A stretch of DNA of 64,000 bases from Ketobacter sp. (GCF_003671495.1 NZ_RCHN01000046.1:247040-311039); one strand, 5' to 3'. Positions 18,189 to 27,618 are shown, counted from the stretch's first letter. Program-made: numbers and translations. The notes: generated from the sequence alone by a model not told the origin.

Positions 18189-18536
18189 ATGAACAAGGCA
18201 ACCACACTGGCGGCACTGATACTGGTCGGGGGGCTGAGCACTGGCTGCACCCAGGAAACCCAGAACTCCATCGGGCGCGCCATTCAGAACTGGACCGGCA
18301 CCAACGGGGTGCTGGACGTTTACGCCGGTGACAAACTGGTGAAGCGCTTCATCGGCATCGACAAGCTGTCCACCGCGGCGGCCACCAGTGGCGAAGGGGC
18401 TCGCCCCTACCGGTTCGGCTATGGGGTGCTGGATATGAACCAGAATTACCAGAAAGACCCGGGCGAGAAGAAGGTGTATTTCGAAGTCAGTGACTATTCT
18501 ACTAATTATGTGTTTTACGAAAATCCCTACGAATAA
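18189..18536 (+). CDS. Small putative lipoprotein
   Basis: A 115-residue protein with an N-terminal signal peptide ending at GGLSTGC, a plausible lipobox with the Cys near residue 20. The mature part is small, rich in Tyr and Lys/Asp near the end (VYFEVSDYSTNYVFYENPYE) and matches no family I know. The chosen ATG has AAGGA 8 nt upstream; an ATG three codons earlier overlaps that RBS. The next gene, an AAA ATPase, starts 20 nt later, so the two are probably co-transcribed. Confidence 0.8.
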   Translation: MNKATTLAALILVGGLSTGCTQETQNSIGRAIQNWTGTNGVLDVYAGDKLVKRFIGIDKLSTAAATSGEGARPYRFGYGVLDMNQNYQKDPGEKKVYFEVSDYSTNYVFYENPYE

Positions 18537-18555
18537 TCATTAGAAGGAGATTTCC

Positions 18556-20034
18556 ATGCCGGATCTGGTCGACCTGGAAATCATGATGTTGTCGCGGGTG
18601 CCCATCATCGTCATCGAAACGTTTGAAGAGCCCCGCGCATTGGAGTTGATCAACAAAGCCGGCGTGAAACAGCAAAAGCCGGTATTCACCTGGTCGGTGA
18701 CCGAAGGCATTCAGCGCATTGATCTGGCCCACAGCGTGACGGAGCACCTCACGAACGAACCGGATTCTGCCCTGGCTCACATCAAGCAGAGCGGTCGCGC
18801 CGGTATCTATGTGTTTTGTGATTTTCATCCGTTTCTGGTGGACGCCCCGAAAAACGTGCGCCTGCTGAAGGAAATCGCCATGGCCCACGAACAGCATCAC
18901 CACACGTTGATTCTGCTCAGTCATGCCCTGGAGATTCCCCCGGAGCTCAGACGCTATTGCGCGCGGATGGACCTGTCGTTACCCAACGATGAGCAGTTGA
19001 TGCACCTGGTGAAGGAGGAGGCCAGCCACTGGTCCAGCCAGAATCGGGGCGCCAAGGTGAAGACCGATACCCCCACCCTCACCAAACTGGTGGCCAACCT
19101 GCGCGGGCTCACCTATTCCGATGCCCGCCGCCTGGCGCGGGGGGCCATTTTTGATGACGGCGCCATCACCGCCTCGGATCTGCCGGAGCTGAACCGGGCC
19201 AAATTCGAATTGCTGGGCATGGATGGGGTCATGAGCTTTGAATACGACACTTCCAGCTTCGCCGATGTGGGCGGGCTCAATGCCTTGAAGGAATGGTTAT
19301 CCAAGCGCCGGGATCATTTTCTCCATCCGCAGGAGGGGGTGGACAGCCCGAAAGGCGTGCTGCTCCTGGGGGTACAGGGCGGTGGCAAGAGTCTGGCGGC
19401 CAAGGCGGTGGCCGGTATGTGGGGGGTGCCCCTGTTGCGGTTGGATTTCTCCGCGCTCTATAACAAATACATCGGGGAAACGGAAAAGAACCTGCGGGAA
19501 TCCCTGGCCATGGCAGACACCCTGTCCCCCTGCGTGCTGTGGCTGGACGAGATTGAGAAAGCGCTGTCGGTGGACGCCAGTGACAACGGCACCTCCAAGC
19601 GTTTGCTGGGGGTCTTGCTCACCTGGATGGCGGAGCGCAAGCGTCCGGTGTTTGTGGTGGCCACCTCCAACGACATTTCCCGGATGCCCCCTGAGCTGGT
19701 GCGCAAAGGGCGGCTGGACGAAATCTTCTTTGTGGACCTGCCGCAGGAATCGGTGCGGCGGGATATATTCAGCATTCATCTGCGCAAGCGTTTCCAGAAC
19801 CCGGAGCATCTGGACCTGGATACCCTGGCCCGGGCCAGCGAGGGGTTTTCCGGTGCGGAAATCGAGCAGGCGGTGGTGTCCGGTCTGTATCGCTGTCAGG
19901 CGGAATCCACGGAGCTGGATACGCAGCACGTGCTGGAGGAAATCGCCAGCACCCGGCCACTTTCGGTTGTGATGGGGGAGCAGCTGGCGCAACTGCGGGC
20001 CTGGGCTGAGGGCCGTACGGTGGCGGCAGACTGA
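18556..20034 (+). CDS. AAA+ ATPase, Ycf46-like
   Basis: A 492-residue ATPase. The N-terminal ~215 residues resemble the Ycf46-type domain with a degenerate nucleotide fold. The AAA+ core (about 235-430) has Walker A GVQGGGKS, Walker B VLWLDEIE, sensor 1 VVATSN and a second-region motif RKGRLDEIFFVDLP. Ycf46 proteins are linked to photosynthetic or CO2 physiology in cyanobacteria, and their role in heterotrophic bacteria is unclear. Excellent RBS (AGAAGGAG). It directly follows the lipoprotein gene and converges on a kinase gene. Confidence 0.88.
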   Translation: MPDLVDLEIMMLSRVPIIVIETFEEPRALELINKAGVKQQKPVFTWSVTEGIQRIDLAHSVTEHLTNEPDSALAHIKQSGRAGIYVFCDFHPFLVDAPKNVRLLKEIAMAHEQHHHTLILLSHALEIPPELRRYCARMDLSLPNDEQLMHLVKEEASHWSSQNRGAKVKTDTPTLTKLVANLRGLTYSDARRLARGAIFDDGAITASDLPELNRAKFELLGMDGVMSFEYDTSSFADVGGLNALKEWLSKRRDHFLHPQEGVDSPKGVLLLGVQGGGKSLAAKAVAGMWGVPLLRLDFSALYNKYIGETEKNLRESLAMADTLSPCVLWLDEIEKALSVDASDNGTSKRLLGVLLTWMAERKRPVFVVATSNDISRMPPELVRKGRLDEIFFVDLPQESVRRDIFSIHLRKRFQNPEHLDLDTLARASEGFSGAEIEQAVVSGLYRCQAESTELDTQHVLEEIASTRPLSVVMGEQLAQLRAWAEGRTVAAD

Positions 20035-20046
20035 CGGCGGCCCAAC

Positions 20047-22866
20047 TCAGAGCAGGCTTTTCAAGCGTTCCTGGTCAGAATCGGCGTGATCCCGGGCATC
20101 CTGCCACTGGATCAGCACATCACGCAGTTCACTCAGTTCAATGGGCTTGGCCAGGTAGGCATTCATGCCGCATTCCAGGCTGCGTTCCTTGTGTTCGTCC
20201 ATGATGTGGGCGGTCAGGGCAATGATGGGAATCGGGCTGCGCCCGGTCTCCTGCTCCCATTCACGGATGGCGCGGGTGGCATCGAAGCCGTTCAGCTGGG
20301 GCATTTCACAGTCCATCAGGATGATGTCGAAATCCTGCTCTTTGGCCAGCTTCACCGCGTCCACCCCATTGTCCACCGTCACTGCCTGCATGCCCAGGCG
20401 GGACAGCATACCGCGCACCACCTTCTGTGACAGGTGATGATCCTCCGCCACCAGAATGCGCATGGGGGAAAGGGTTTCCAGCTTCTGGTCATCCTGGGGG
20501 TGGTCGGCATGAATGCGGCGGATGTGGGCCAGCTCTTCCAGCAGCGTTACCTTCAGGGTGCGCCCGGTGACCGGCTTGCTGATGACCCGGCGTATGCCGG
20601 CGTTGCGGGCGGCGGTGGCACTGGGGGCCATGCCCAGGCCGGTGAGCATCAAAACCAGGGGGTCGTTGTTGATCAGAGTGTCTTCCTTGATGCGGGCGGC
20701 CAGTTCCATGCCGGTCATGCCGGGCATCTCATGGTCCAGAATCACCACATCAAAGGGCTCGTGAATGGTGGCCTGGTTGTGCAGCATCGCCAGGGCCTGG
20801 CGTCCGTTGATGGCGGTGGACACTTTCATGCCCCAGCTGGTGGCCTGTTGTTGCAACACCAGGCGGCAGGACGCATTGTCGTCCACCACCAGCAGTTGCA
20901 GGCCCTGCAGCTGGTCGGCAAACAGCGGCACGTCCTGTCCGTCCGGGTCCGGCTCCAGGGGAATGCTGAACCAGAAGGTGCTGCCCCGGCTGGCCTGACT
21001 CTCTGCTCCCATCTCCCCCAGCATGATGTACACCAGCTGCTGGGAAATCGGCAGCCCGAGTCCGTGGTGGCTCAGGTTTTCCAGGTGGTCCTTGCGCTGG
21101 CTGAACAGCTCCTGCAGCTGGTCCCGCCCCATGCCTATGCCGGTGTCGGTGATGGCGAAACGGATGTGGTGCTGGCCTTTTTCCCGGTCCGGACTCACCT
21201 CGATGATGACTTCCCCGTGATCGGTGAATTTGATGGCGTTGGACAACAGGTTGGCAATCACCTGGCGGATGCGGGTGGGGTCGCCTTTCACCTGGAACGG
21301 GATGTCGTTATGAATGTGGGTGATCAGCTCGATGCCTTTTTCCTCTGCCCGTTGGCGATACACGTCGATGCATTCCGCCAGCATGATGCCGATGTCAAAG
21401 GAGGTGATATCCAGGGTCATTTTGCCGGTTTCAATCTTGGAGTAATCCAGAATGTCGTCCAGGATTTTCAACAGATTGTTGCCGGAGGCGCTGATGGTGC
21501 GTACGTAGTCCTCCTGGGAAGGGGAGAGGGGGGAATCCTCCAGCAGCTCCGCCATGCCCAGGATGCCGTTCATGGGGGTGCGGATTTCGTGGCTGAGCTG
21601 GGCCAGGAATTCGGTCTTGGCCCGCCGTTCTGCCTCCAGCACCGCCACATGCTGGCGTTGCTGTTCTTCCAGCAGTCTGACTTTGCGTTGGCGTACGTTC
21701 AGGGCCACCACCGCGGCGAAGCAGTCGACGAACAGGCTGGTCACCAGAATGTGCAGGGTTTCCATGCCCACCGCCAGCATGCCGAATACGGTCTGTGCCG
21801 TCATCAGGCCGATGAACAGGATGATCAGCCGCGGGGCCACCATGATGCGGGCCGGATTGAACCCGTCCAGGGCCCGGATCGCCGCATTGAAAAAGTTCAA
21901 GGGTACCGCCAGCAACGCCAGGATCACCGAAATGCGCGAACCGGTCTGGATGTCCATGAAAAACACCGCCACCAGCGCGATCAGCATCACCAGAATCAGC
22001 AGCCGGTTGACCCGGTCCAGGTGGCGGCGGCTGCGGTGCAACTCGAACAACTTGCGGCTGAATTGCAGGGAGGCGGCAAACATCAGGATCAGGGCTGAGG
22101 TTTCCAGCTGGCTGTGAAGGTTGGTGTAGGGGAACCAGTAGTAGCCCACGTAACCGAAGGCGCAGGCACAGTAATAGATGATCGCCAGGGCATAGAGGGC
22201 AAAGTAGCCGTAACTGCTGTCCCGGGTTTTGATCACGCCAAAACCGCCGTACAGGCTGAGCATCAGCAGTGAGCCCAGGGCCAGGCCCATCACCAGTTGC
22301 TGTTTGAACTGGCTCTGGTAAAAGGTGGCGGGGTCGGACACGCTCAGCACCATGGACATGTACTGGCGGGAACGCACCTCGATCAGATAGTCCGAACGTT
22401 GTCCCGGCATCATGAACAGGCGCAGTACCGGTGCCCGGTGTTTGACGAAGCCGTGGATGTTGTCGGTCATGCTGCCCACCCGTTCCACTTCCTGGGTGCC
22501 GTCCCGGGTCAGTTCATGGACCGCGAGAAACCCGATGTTGGGTTGGCTCACATACACCAGGGCATTGACGGGGTGAGTGAGGTGGCTCTCAATCTGTACT
22601 TTCAGCCACAGGGTGGAATCGGTGTAACCCAGTCGCAGTACCGGTGTGCGGGCGGGGGTGAACTGTTGCAGCAGGCGTTCGTCGGTGAAGTCTTCGGGGC
22701 GATACTGGTTTTCGGTGTCTTCGAAGTAGCTGATATTCTGGGTGATGAGGAAATGAAAATTGGGTGATTCCAATACCACCGCCGCCCGACCGAGGGATAC
22801 GGTCAGCAGCAGGCAGAGCAACAGGGCGCTCCGACTGGCCAGGCTAAGGCGGTGGTTCGGCTTCAT
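20047..22866 (-). CDS. 7TM-DISM hybrid sensor histidine kinase with two receiver domains
   Basis: A 939-residue membrane kinase. It has a signal peptide (about 10-28), a 7TMR-DISMED2-like periplasmic domain (about 35-180), seven membrane helices (about 190-390) and a HisKA with LSHEIRTPMNGILG. The HATPase G-box is somewhat divergent (HHGLGLPI in place of GTGLGL). Two receivers follow: the first with VILDHEMPGMTG and the second with LMDCEMPQLNG. The layout matches the 14558-17362 kinase, so the two are probably paralogs. There is no Hpt domain and no adjacent response-regulator gene. Confidence 0.9.
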   Translation of the reverse strand: MKPNHRLSLASRSALLLCLLLTVSLGRAAVVLESPNFHFLITQNISYFEDTENQYRPEDFTDERLLQQFTPARTPVLRLGYTDSTLWLKVQIESHLTHPVNALVYVSQPNIGFLAVHELTRDGTQEVERVGSMTDNIHGFVKHRAPVLRLFMMPGQRSDYLIEVRSRQYMSMVLSVSDPATFYQSQFKQQLVMGLALGSLLMLSLYGGFGVIKTRDSSYGYFALYALAIIYYCACAFGYVGYYWFPYTNLHSQLETSALILMFAASLQFSRKLFELHRSRRHLDRVNRLLILVMLIALVAVFFMDIQTGSRISVILALLAVPLNFFNAAIRALDGFNPARIMVAPRLIILFIGLMTAQTVFGMLAVGMETLHILVTSLFVDCFAAVVALNVRQRKVRLLEEQQRQHVAVLEAERRAKTEFLAQLSHEIRTPMNGILGMAELLEDSPLSPSQEDYVRTISASGNNLLKILDDILDYSKIETGKMTLDITSFDIGIMLAECIDVYRQRAEEKGIELITHIHNDIPFQVKGDPTRIRQVIANLLSNAIKFTDHGEVIIEVSPDREKGQHHIRFAITDTGIGMGRDQLQELFSQRKDHLENLSHHGLGLPISQQLVYIMLGEMGAESQASRGSTFWFSIPLEPDPDGQDVPLFADQLQGLQLLVVDDNASCRLVLQQQATSWGMKVSTAINGRQALAMLHNQATIHEPFDVVILDHEMPGMTGMELAARIKEDTLINNDPLVLMLTGLGMAPSATAARNAGIRRVISKPVTGRTLKVTLLEELAHIRRIHADHPQDDQKLETLSPMRILVAEDHHLSQKVVRGMLSRLGMQAVTVDNGVDAVKLAKEQDFDIILMDCEMPQLNGFDATRAIREWEQETGRSPIPIIALTAHIMDEHKERSLECGMNAYLAKPIELSELRDVLIQWQDARDHADSDQERLKSLL

Positions 22867-22998
22867 GGGGTGGTGGCATCCTGCTCAACTGGTTAATTTT
22901 GTTTCAAGTATATTCAGTGTGACTGCCAAATCCCACCGTTGCAGGTGGAAATAACCCATATTTCTGGCGTTAAACCTCAGAAAAATAAGGGTAAGTGC

Positions 22999-24036
22999 TC
23001 ACCCTGCATCGGTCTCGGACTGCAACAGATACGCCTGCAGCCCCGCCTTGATCAACAGGTATACGCCCAGTTCTGCCCGCGGACCGGCGTTGTCCACCAC
23101 CACATAACAGGCATCCGGCTTCAAGGACTGGCTGCGCTGGCGTAATTTGTTGAGGGGAATGTTGACGGAGTTCTTCCGGTGAAAATGCTTGAACTCGCCA
23201 CTCAGCCGCACATCCAGCAGCACCAGCTCCGTGCTGTCCGCCTGCATGGCCTCCACGTCCTGTTCGGTCACCTGATTCAGAACCGGGCGTTCCAGCAGGC
23301 TCTTGAACTCTTCCTTTTCCAGGTACATGAGCGCGCCGTCGGTTTCCATGGTCACCGTGGCATTGCGGGTGGTTTCGCCGATCAGCGCCTCTTCACCGAA
23401 GAACTGGCCAGGCCCCAGCCTGGCCACCTGTTCCATACCGTGTTCCGCCCGTTTGCTGATCAGGACACTGCCGTGTTCGATGACGTAAAAGCGCTCCCCC
23501 TGGTCGCCCTCTGCCACAATCACATCCCCCAGGCTGCGTTCTTCATTCTTGAACGAGGCAAACAGGCGCTGGATGTTGGCCGGGGGCACTTTGGCGAACA
23601 CTTCGGATTCCAGCAGGGCGGACATCCAGTCCACCTCGTTTTCATCGTCAGAGTCCTCCACCCCGTATTCACCGGCCTGCTCCCAGGTGATGGCCAGGTC
23701 CAGGCGTGCCTTGTCCACCTTCAGAATCTGGCAGTCACCGGTGGTGATGGCGGAAAACCGGTGTGGGGGTCTATTATCCAAAGCACGGCGGCATTCCGGG
23801 TCTTCGGCGCTGAAACTGGTGATGTTGAATTCCTCGTCCAGCAGGTCCACCGAGCCGTCCAGCAGGTAGTACCAGAAAGCATCCTGTTCCCCGCGTTTGA
23901 ATAGCTTTTTGCGGGGTGGTAACGTGAGCAACTCACAGCATTTGAGGGCTTCCTGGAATTGATGACGCAGCAATTCGTTGAACGGCACCAGTTGTTTGAT
24001 GGCGGCTTCGTCCAGAGAGGGGGCAGGCTGAGACAT
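22999..24036 (-). CDS. Double cyclic-nucleotide-binding domain protein with degenerate rhodanese domain
   Basis: A 345-residue soluble protein. A first CNMP-like beta-barrel (about 12-125) is followed by a short acidic linker (DSDDENEVD), a second CNMP domain (about 145-255) and a rhodanese-like fold (about 260-340). The second CNMP domain has the phosphate-binding cassette PGQFFGEEALIGETTRNATV. In the rhodanese fold the catalytic Cys position reads YVVVDNAG, so sulfur transfer is unlikely. No helix-turn-helix is present, so it is not a CRP/FNR regulator. RBS AAAGGAA. Divergent from rimK with a 233-nt gap. The nucleotide it senses and its output are unknown. Confidence 0.87.
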   Translation of the reverse strand: MSQPAPSLDEAAIKQLVPFNELLRHQFQEALKCCELLTLPPRKKLFKRGEQDAFWYYLLDGSVDLLDEEFNITSFSAEDPECRRALDNRPPHRFSAITTGDCQILKVDKARLDLAITWEQAGEYGVEDSDDENEVDWMSALLESEVFAKVPPANIQRLFASFKNEERSLGDVIVAEGDQGERFYVIEHGSVLISKRAEHGMEQVARLGPGQFFGEEALIGETTRNATVTMETDGALMYLEKEEFKSLLERPVLNQVTEQDVEAMQADSTELVLLDVRLSGEFKHFHRKNSVNIPLNKLRQRSQSLKPDACYVVVDNAGPRAELGVYLLIKAGLQAYLLQSETDAG

Positions 24037-24217
24037 GGCGATTCCTTTGCGGTCAGATGAGTAGGAAAAGTATAGTTCAGACTGGAGGGATGATCAGGTG
24101 GATGCTGTGTTCGAAAAGTGTTCTTGTGCCGCCGGCTCATGGACTGATCAGGCCGCGAATTTACGAAAAATAATCAGGTGAAGGGGGGCAGGATCTGGTA
24201 TAAACGCCACCTGACCG

Positions 24218-24231
24218 GGCTGGCGCCAGCC
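24218..24231. promoter_or_regulatory. 14-bp perfect palindrome upstream of rimK
   Basis: GGCTGGCGCCAGCC is self-complementary, lies 39 bp upstream of the rimK ATG and is in the divergent intergenic region. It could be an operator for a dimeric regulator or part of a leader hairpin. The rest of the 233-nt gap shows no gene. Confidence 0.35.
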
Positions 24232-24269
24232 GATCCCCGCTTCTCCGCTCAATGTGAAATGGATCTAAG

Positions 24270-25181
24270 ATGAAAGTAGCAATTCTGTCACGGAACTCAA
24301 AGTTGTACTCCACTCAACGCCTGGTGCAGGCGGGTGAGGCCCGTGGCCACGAGGTGCAGGTGATCGATACTCTGCGTTGTTATATGAACATGGCCACTCA
24401 CAAACCCACCATCCACTATAAAGGCAAAGCCCTGGAAGGGTTCGACGCGGTGATTCCCCGCATCGGTGCCTCCATTACTTTTTATGGCACCGCTGTGGTC
24501 CGTCAGTTCGAAATGATGGGGGTGTTCGCGGTCAACGAGTCCGTTGCCATTTCCCGATCCCGGGACAAATTGCGCTCCCTGCAACTGTTGTCCCGTAAGG
24601 GCGTGGGTATGCCGGTCACCGGTTTTGCCCATTCCCCGGATGAGATTCCCGATTTGATCGATATGGTGGGCGGTGCGCCCCTGGTGATCAAGCTGCTGGA
24701 AGGCACCCAGGGCATCGGCGTGGTGTTGGCGGACACCCGTAAAGTGGCTGAAAGCGTGATTGAAGCTTTTCTGGGATTGAAAGCCAATATTCTGATTCAG
24801 GAATACATTGCGGAATCCTCCGGCGCGGACATCCGCTGTCTGGTTATTGGCGACAAAGTGGTGGCGGCCATGAAACGCCAGGCCAAACCCGGCGAGTTCC
24901 GCTCCAACCTGCATCGGGGCGGCAGTGCCACCCTGATTAAAATCACTCCGGAAGAACGGGCCACCGCTGTGCGGGCTGCCCGCATCATGGGGCTGAATAT
25001 CGCCGGGGTGGACCTGATCCGCTCCAACCACGGGCCACTGGTGATGGAGGTGAATTCCTCGCCGGGCCTGGAAGGCATTGAAAGCGCCACCGGCAAGGAT
25101 GTGGCGGGGATGATCTACAGCTTTATGGAAAAACGCATCATGGAAGGTAAGGCCAGCAACCGAACCGTCGGCAAAGGGTAA
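24270..25181 (+). CDS. rimK: Alpha-L-glutamate ligase RimK (ribosomal protein S6 modification)
   Basis: ATP-grasp ligase of 303 residues that adds glutamates to the C-terminus of ribosomal protein S6 and can also make poly-alpha-glutamate. The ATP-grasp core is clear: LVIKLLEGTQGIGV, a metal-binding VMEVNSSPGLEGIE near residues 257-270, and an RSRDKLRSLQLL helix. Start ATG at 24270. The next gene begins 6 nt after its stop, forming a two-gene operon with a zinc deacylase-like protein. RimA/RimB, known partners in Pseudomonas, are not next to it here. Confidence 0.94.
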   Translation: MKVAILSRNSKLYSTQRLVQAGEARGHEVQVIDTLRCYMNMATHKPTIHYKGKALEGFDAVIPRIGASITFYGTAVVRQFEMMGVFAVNESVAISRSRDKLRSLQLLSRKGVGMPVTGFAHSPDEIPDLIDMVGGAPLVIKLLEGTQGIGVVLADTRKVAESVIEAFLGLKANILIQEYIAESSGADIRCLVIGDKVVAAMKRQAKPGEFRSNLHRGGSATLIKITPEERATAVRAARIMGLNIAGVDLIRSNHGPLVMEVNSSPGLEGIESATGKDVAGMIYSFMEKRIMEGKASNRTVGKG

Positions 25182-25187
25182 TCTTTT

Positions 25188-26210
25188 ATGGCGCGCCGTT
25201 CCCAGGCAATCGAAATATTCGGGCAGTCCATTGCGCCATCGTCGCAGCAAACGTTCAATATTCCCATTGGCCAGCTGTATACCCACACCGACATCCATAT
25301 CCCGGTGCAGGTGGTCAACGGCAAGACGTCCGGACCGGTATTGATGATCTGCGCGGCCATCCACGGGGATGAACTGAACGGCATCGAAGTGGTGCGGCGG
25401 GTGTTGAAAGCACCCTGGCTCAAGAACCTGCGGGGCACGTTGATCGCCGTGCCCATGGTGAATGTGCTGGGCATTATTCACCGCTCCCGTTACCTGCCGG
25501 ATCGCCGTGACCTGAACCGGTGTTTTCCCGGCTCGGAAAAAGGCTCCCTCGGCGGACGCATCGCTAACCTGTTTGTGCAGGAAATCCTCAGCAAGTGCCA
25601 ATATGCCATCGACCTGCACACCGGCGCGGCCCACCGCTCCAACATGCCGCAAATACGGGTGCACCTGGAGAATCAACAAGCCGCCGATCTGGCGCAGGCC
25701 TTTGGCGTGCCCTTGGTGATTGATGCTCCCATTCGGGACGGTTCACTGCGTGGGGCGGGGGACGACCTGGGTATTCCCATCATCACCTACGAAGCCGGTG
25801 AGGCGTTGCGCTTCGATGAGCCGGCGATTCGTGCCGGCGTGAAAGGTGTGCGCAACGTGATGATGCACCTGAAAATGCTGCCGCCCCGCAAAGCGTCAGT
25901 GCCCACGGCGCCCAGCTTTATTGCCAAATCCTCCTCCTGGGTGCGTGCTCCCGCCGATGGTCTGTTCCGCAGCAAGTTGCAGCTGGGTGACCGGGTGGCG
26001 CGCGGGGAAGTGATGGGCATCATCGACGGCCCGCTGGGGGGCAGTGAAACCCCGGTGTTGGCGCCTTTTGCCGGCATTGTCATTGGCAACACCAATTTGC
26101 CGCTGGTGAACGAAGGGGAAGCGCTGCTCCATCTGGGGCGCTTTGACGATATTGATGATGTGGAGTCGGTGGTGGAAGAGTTCCGTCAGGAGTTTGATGG
26201 GGGGCTGTAA
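25188..26210 (+). CDS. Succinylglutamate desuccinylase/aspartoacylase family protein
   Basis: A 340-residue zinc hydrolase of the AstE/aspartoacylase (M14-like) superfamily. The metal motif AAIHGDELNG gives HxxE (near 66-69) and the third ligand lies in YAIDLHTGAAHR. The catalytic Glu is likely in ITYEAGEA. The C-terminal part resembles a biotinyl/lipoyl-like barrel. It is immediately downstream of rimK, with the RBS inside the rimK end. The pairing suggests a role in trimming or handling glutamylated products, which is inference only. Confidence 0.88.
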   Translation: MARRSQAIEIFGQSIAPSSQQTFNIPIGQLYTHTDIHIPVQVVNGKTSGPVLMICAAIHGDELNGIEVVRRVLKAPWLKNLRGTLIAVPMVNVLGIIHRSRYLPDRRDLNRCFPGSEKGSLGGRIANLFVQEILSKCQYAIDLHTGAAHRSNMPQIRVHLENQQAADLAQAFGVPLVIDAPIRDGSLRGAGDDLGIPIITYEAGEALRFDEPAIRAGVKGVRNVMMHLKMLPPRKASVPTAPSFIAKSSSWVRAPADGLFRSKLQLGDRVARGEVMGIIDGPLGGSETPVLAPFAGIVIGNTNLPLVNEGEALLHLGRFDDIDDVESVVEEFRQEFDGGL

Positions 26211-26222
26211 TCCGCTTTCAGT

Positions 26223-26268
26223 GGTCATTCAGCTCTGAGGCCTGTCCGAGCAACAGAGCTGAATGATC
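26223..26268. terminator. 15-bp hairpin between convergent rimK operon and purD
   Basis: Arms GGTCATTCAGCTCTG (26223-26237) and CAGAGCTGAATGATC (26254-26268) pair over 15 bp including one G-T, with a 16-nt loop. The element lies in the 68-nt gap between two convergent genes. No T-run follows on either strand. Its position suggests a bidirectional transcription or mRNA 3' end. Confidence 0.55.
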
Positions 26269-26278
26269 CAGCGGCGCG

Positions 26279-27574
26279 TTAACCCTGGTTTTCCCGCTCC
26301 CGAGCTACGGCCCGATAACCGATGTCATCCCGGTAATACACATTATTCCAATTGATCTGCTTCACCAGGTCGTAGGCTTTGGCCTGGGCTTCGGCCACGG
26401 TTGCACCCAACGCAGCGGCACACAGCACCCGGCCTCCGTTGGTTCTGACCCGCTCCCCATCGAGGCTGGTTCCGGCGTGGAAGACTTTGCTGTCATCCTG
26501 CTCGACTTCCGGCAGGCCGAAAATCTGGTCCCCTTTCTGGTAGCTTTCCGGATAACCGCCGGCGGCCAATACCACGCCCAGCGACGCCCGCTCATCCCAT
26601 TGCGCCTCCACCTGGTCCAGCTTGCCTTCCAGCGCCATGTCGCAGAGGAACACCAGATCTGATTTCAGGCGCATCATGATGGGCTGGGTTTCCGGATCAC
26701 CGAAGCGGCAATTGTATTCCAGCACTTTGGGGGTGCCATCCGGTCCGATCATCAGGCCGGCATAGAGGAAACCGGTGTATACATTGCCTTCAGCGGCCAT
26801 GCCGTTCACCGTGGGATAAATCACTTCCTGCATCACCCGCTCCTGGATTTCAGGAGTCACCACCGGGGCGGGGGAATAGGCGCCCATGCCACCGGTGTTG
26901 GGGCCCAGGTCGCCGTTGTCCCGGGCTTTGTGATCCTGGGAGGTGGCCATGGGCAGCACGTTTTTACCGTCCACCATGCAGATGAAACTGGCTTCCTCGC
27001 CCACCAGGAATTCTTCGATCACCACACGGCTGCCGGCGTCACCGAATTTGTTGCCCGCCAACATATCTTCGATGGCGGCGATGGCTTCTTCTTCCGTTTG
27101 CGCCAGGATCACGCCTTTGCCGGCGGCCAGGCCGTCGGCTTTCACCACGATGGGGGCGCCTTGCTGTTTGACATAGGCCACTGCTTTATCAATTTCGGTG
27201 AAGTTGCCATAGGCGGCGGTGGGGATGTTATGGCGGGCCAGGAAATCTTTGGTGAAGGCCTTGGAGCCTTCCAGTTGTGCGGCACCCTGGGTGGGGCCGA
27301 AACATTTCAGGCCCTGGGCGCGGAAGGCATCCACCACGCCGGCCACCAGGGGCGCTTCGGGGCCCACGATGGTGAGGAAAATATCATTGCGCTTGGCAAA
27401 CTGCACCAGCGCGTCCGTGGCCAGGACATCGATATCAACGTTTTCGACCTTGGACTCCAGCGCGGTGCCGGCGTTACCCGGAGCCACGAAGACTTTGCTC
27501 ACGGTGGGGGATTGGGCGGCTTTCCAGGCCAGTGCGTGCTCGCGACCACCATTTCCAATAATCAAAACGTTCAT
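26279..27574 (-). CDS. purD: Phosphoribosylamine-glycine ligase (GAR synthetase)
   Basis: ATP-grasp enzyme of purine synthesis that joins glycine to phosphoribosylamine. The 431 residues are standard. The N-terminal VLIIGNGGREHALAWK motif, GPEAPLVAG, the ATP-grasp GLAAGKGV and the metal-binding LEYNCRFGDPETQ are all present. A GAGGG RBS precedes the ATG at 27574. It follows purH on the same strand with a 173-nt gap holding a large palindromic element. Confidence 0.97.
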   Translation of the reverse strand: MNVLIIGNGGREHALAWKAAQSPTVSKVFVAPGNAGTALESKVENVDIDVLATDALVQFAKRNDIFLTIVGPEAPLVAGVVDAFRAQGLKCFGPTQGAAQLEGSKAFTKDFLARHNIPTAAYGNFTEIDKAVAYVKQQGAPIVVKADGLAAGKGVILAQTEEEAIAAIEDMLAGNKFGDAGSRVVIEEFLVGEEASFICMVDGKNVLPMATSQDHKARDNGDLGPNTGGMGAYSPAPVVTPEIQERVMQEVIYPTVNGMAAEGNVYTGFLYAGLMIGPDGTPKVLEYNCRFGDPETQPIMMRLKSDLVFLCDMALEGKLDQVEAQWDERASLGVVLAAGGYPESYQKGDQIFGLPEVEQDDSKVFHAGTSLDGERVRTNGGRVLCAAALGATVAEAQAKAYDLVKQINWNNVYYRDDIGYRAVARERENQG

Positions 27575-27618
27575 TGTCTACCCTCAGAATGTAATTACTG
27601 CTTAAAGTCTATCGGGGG

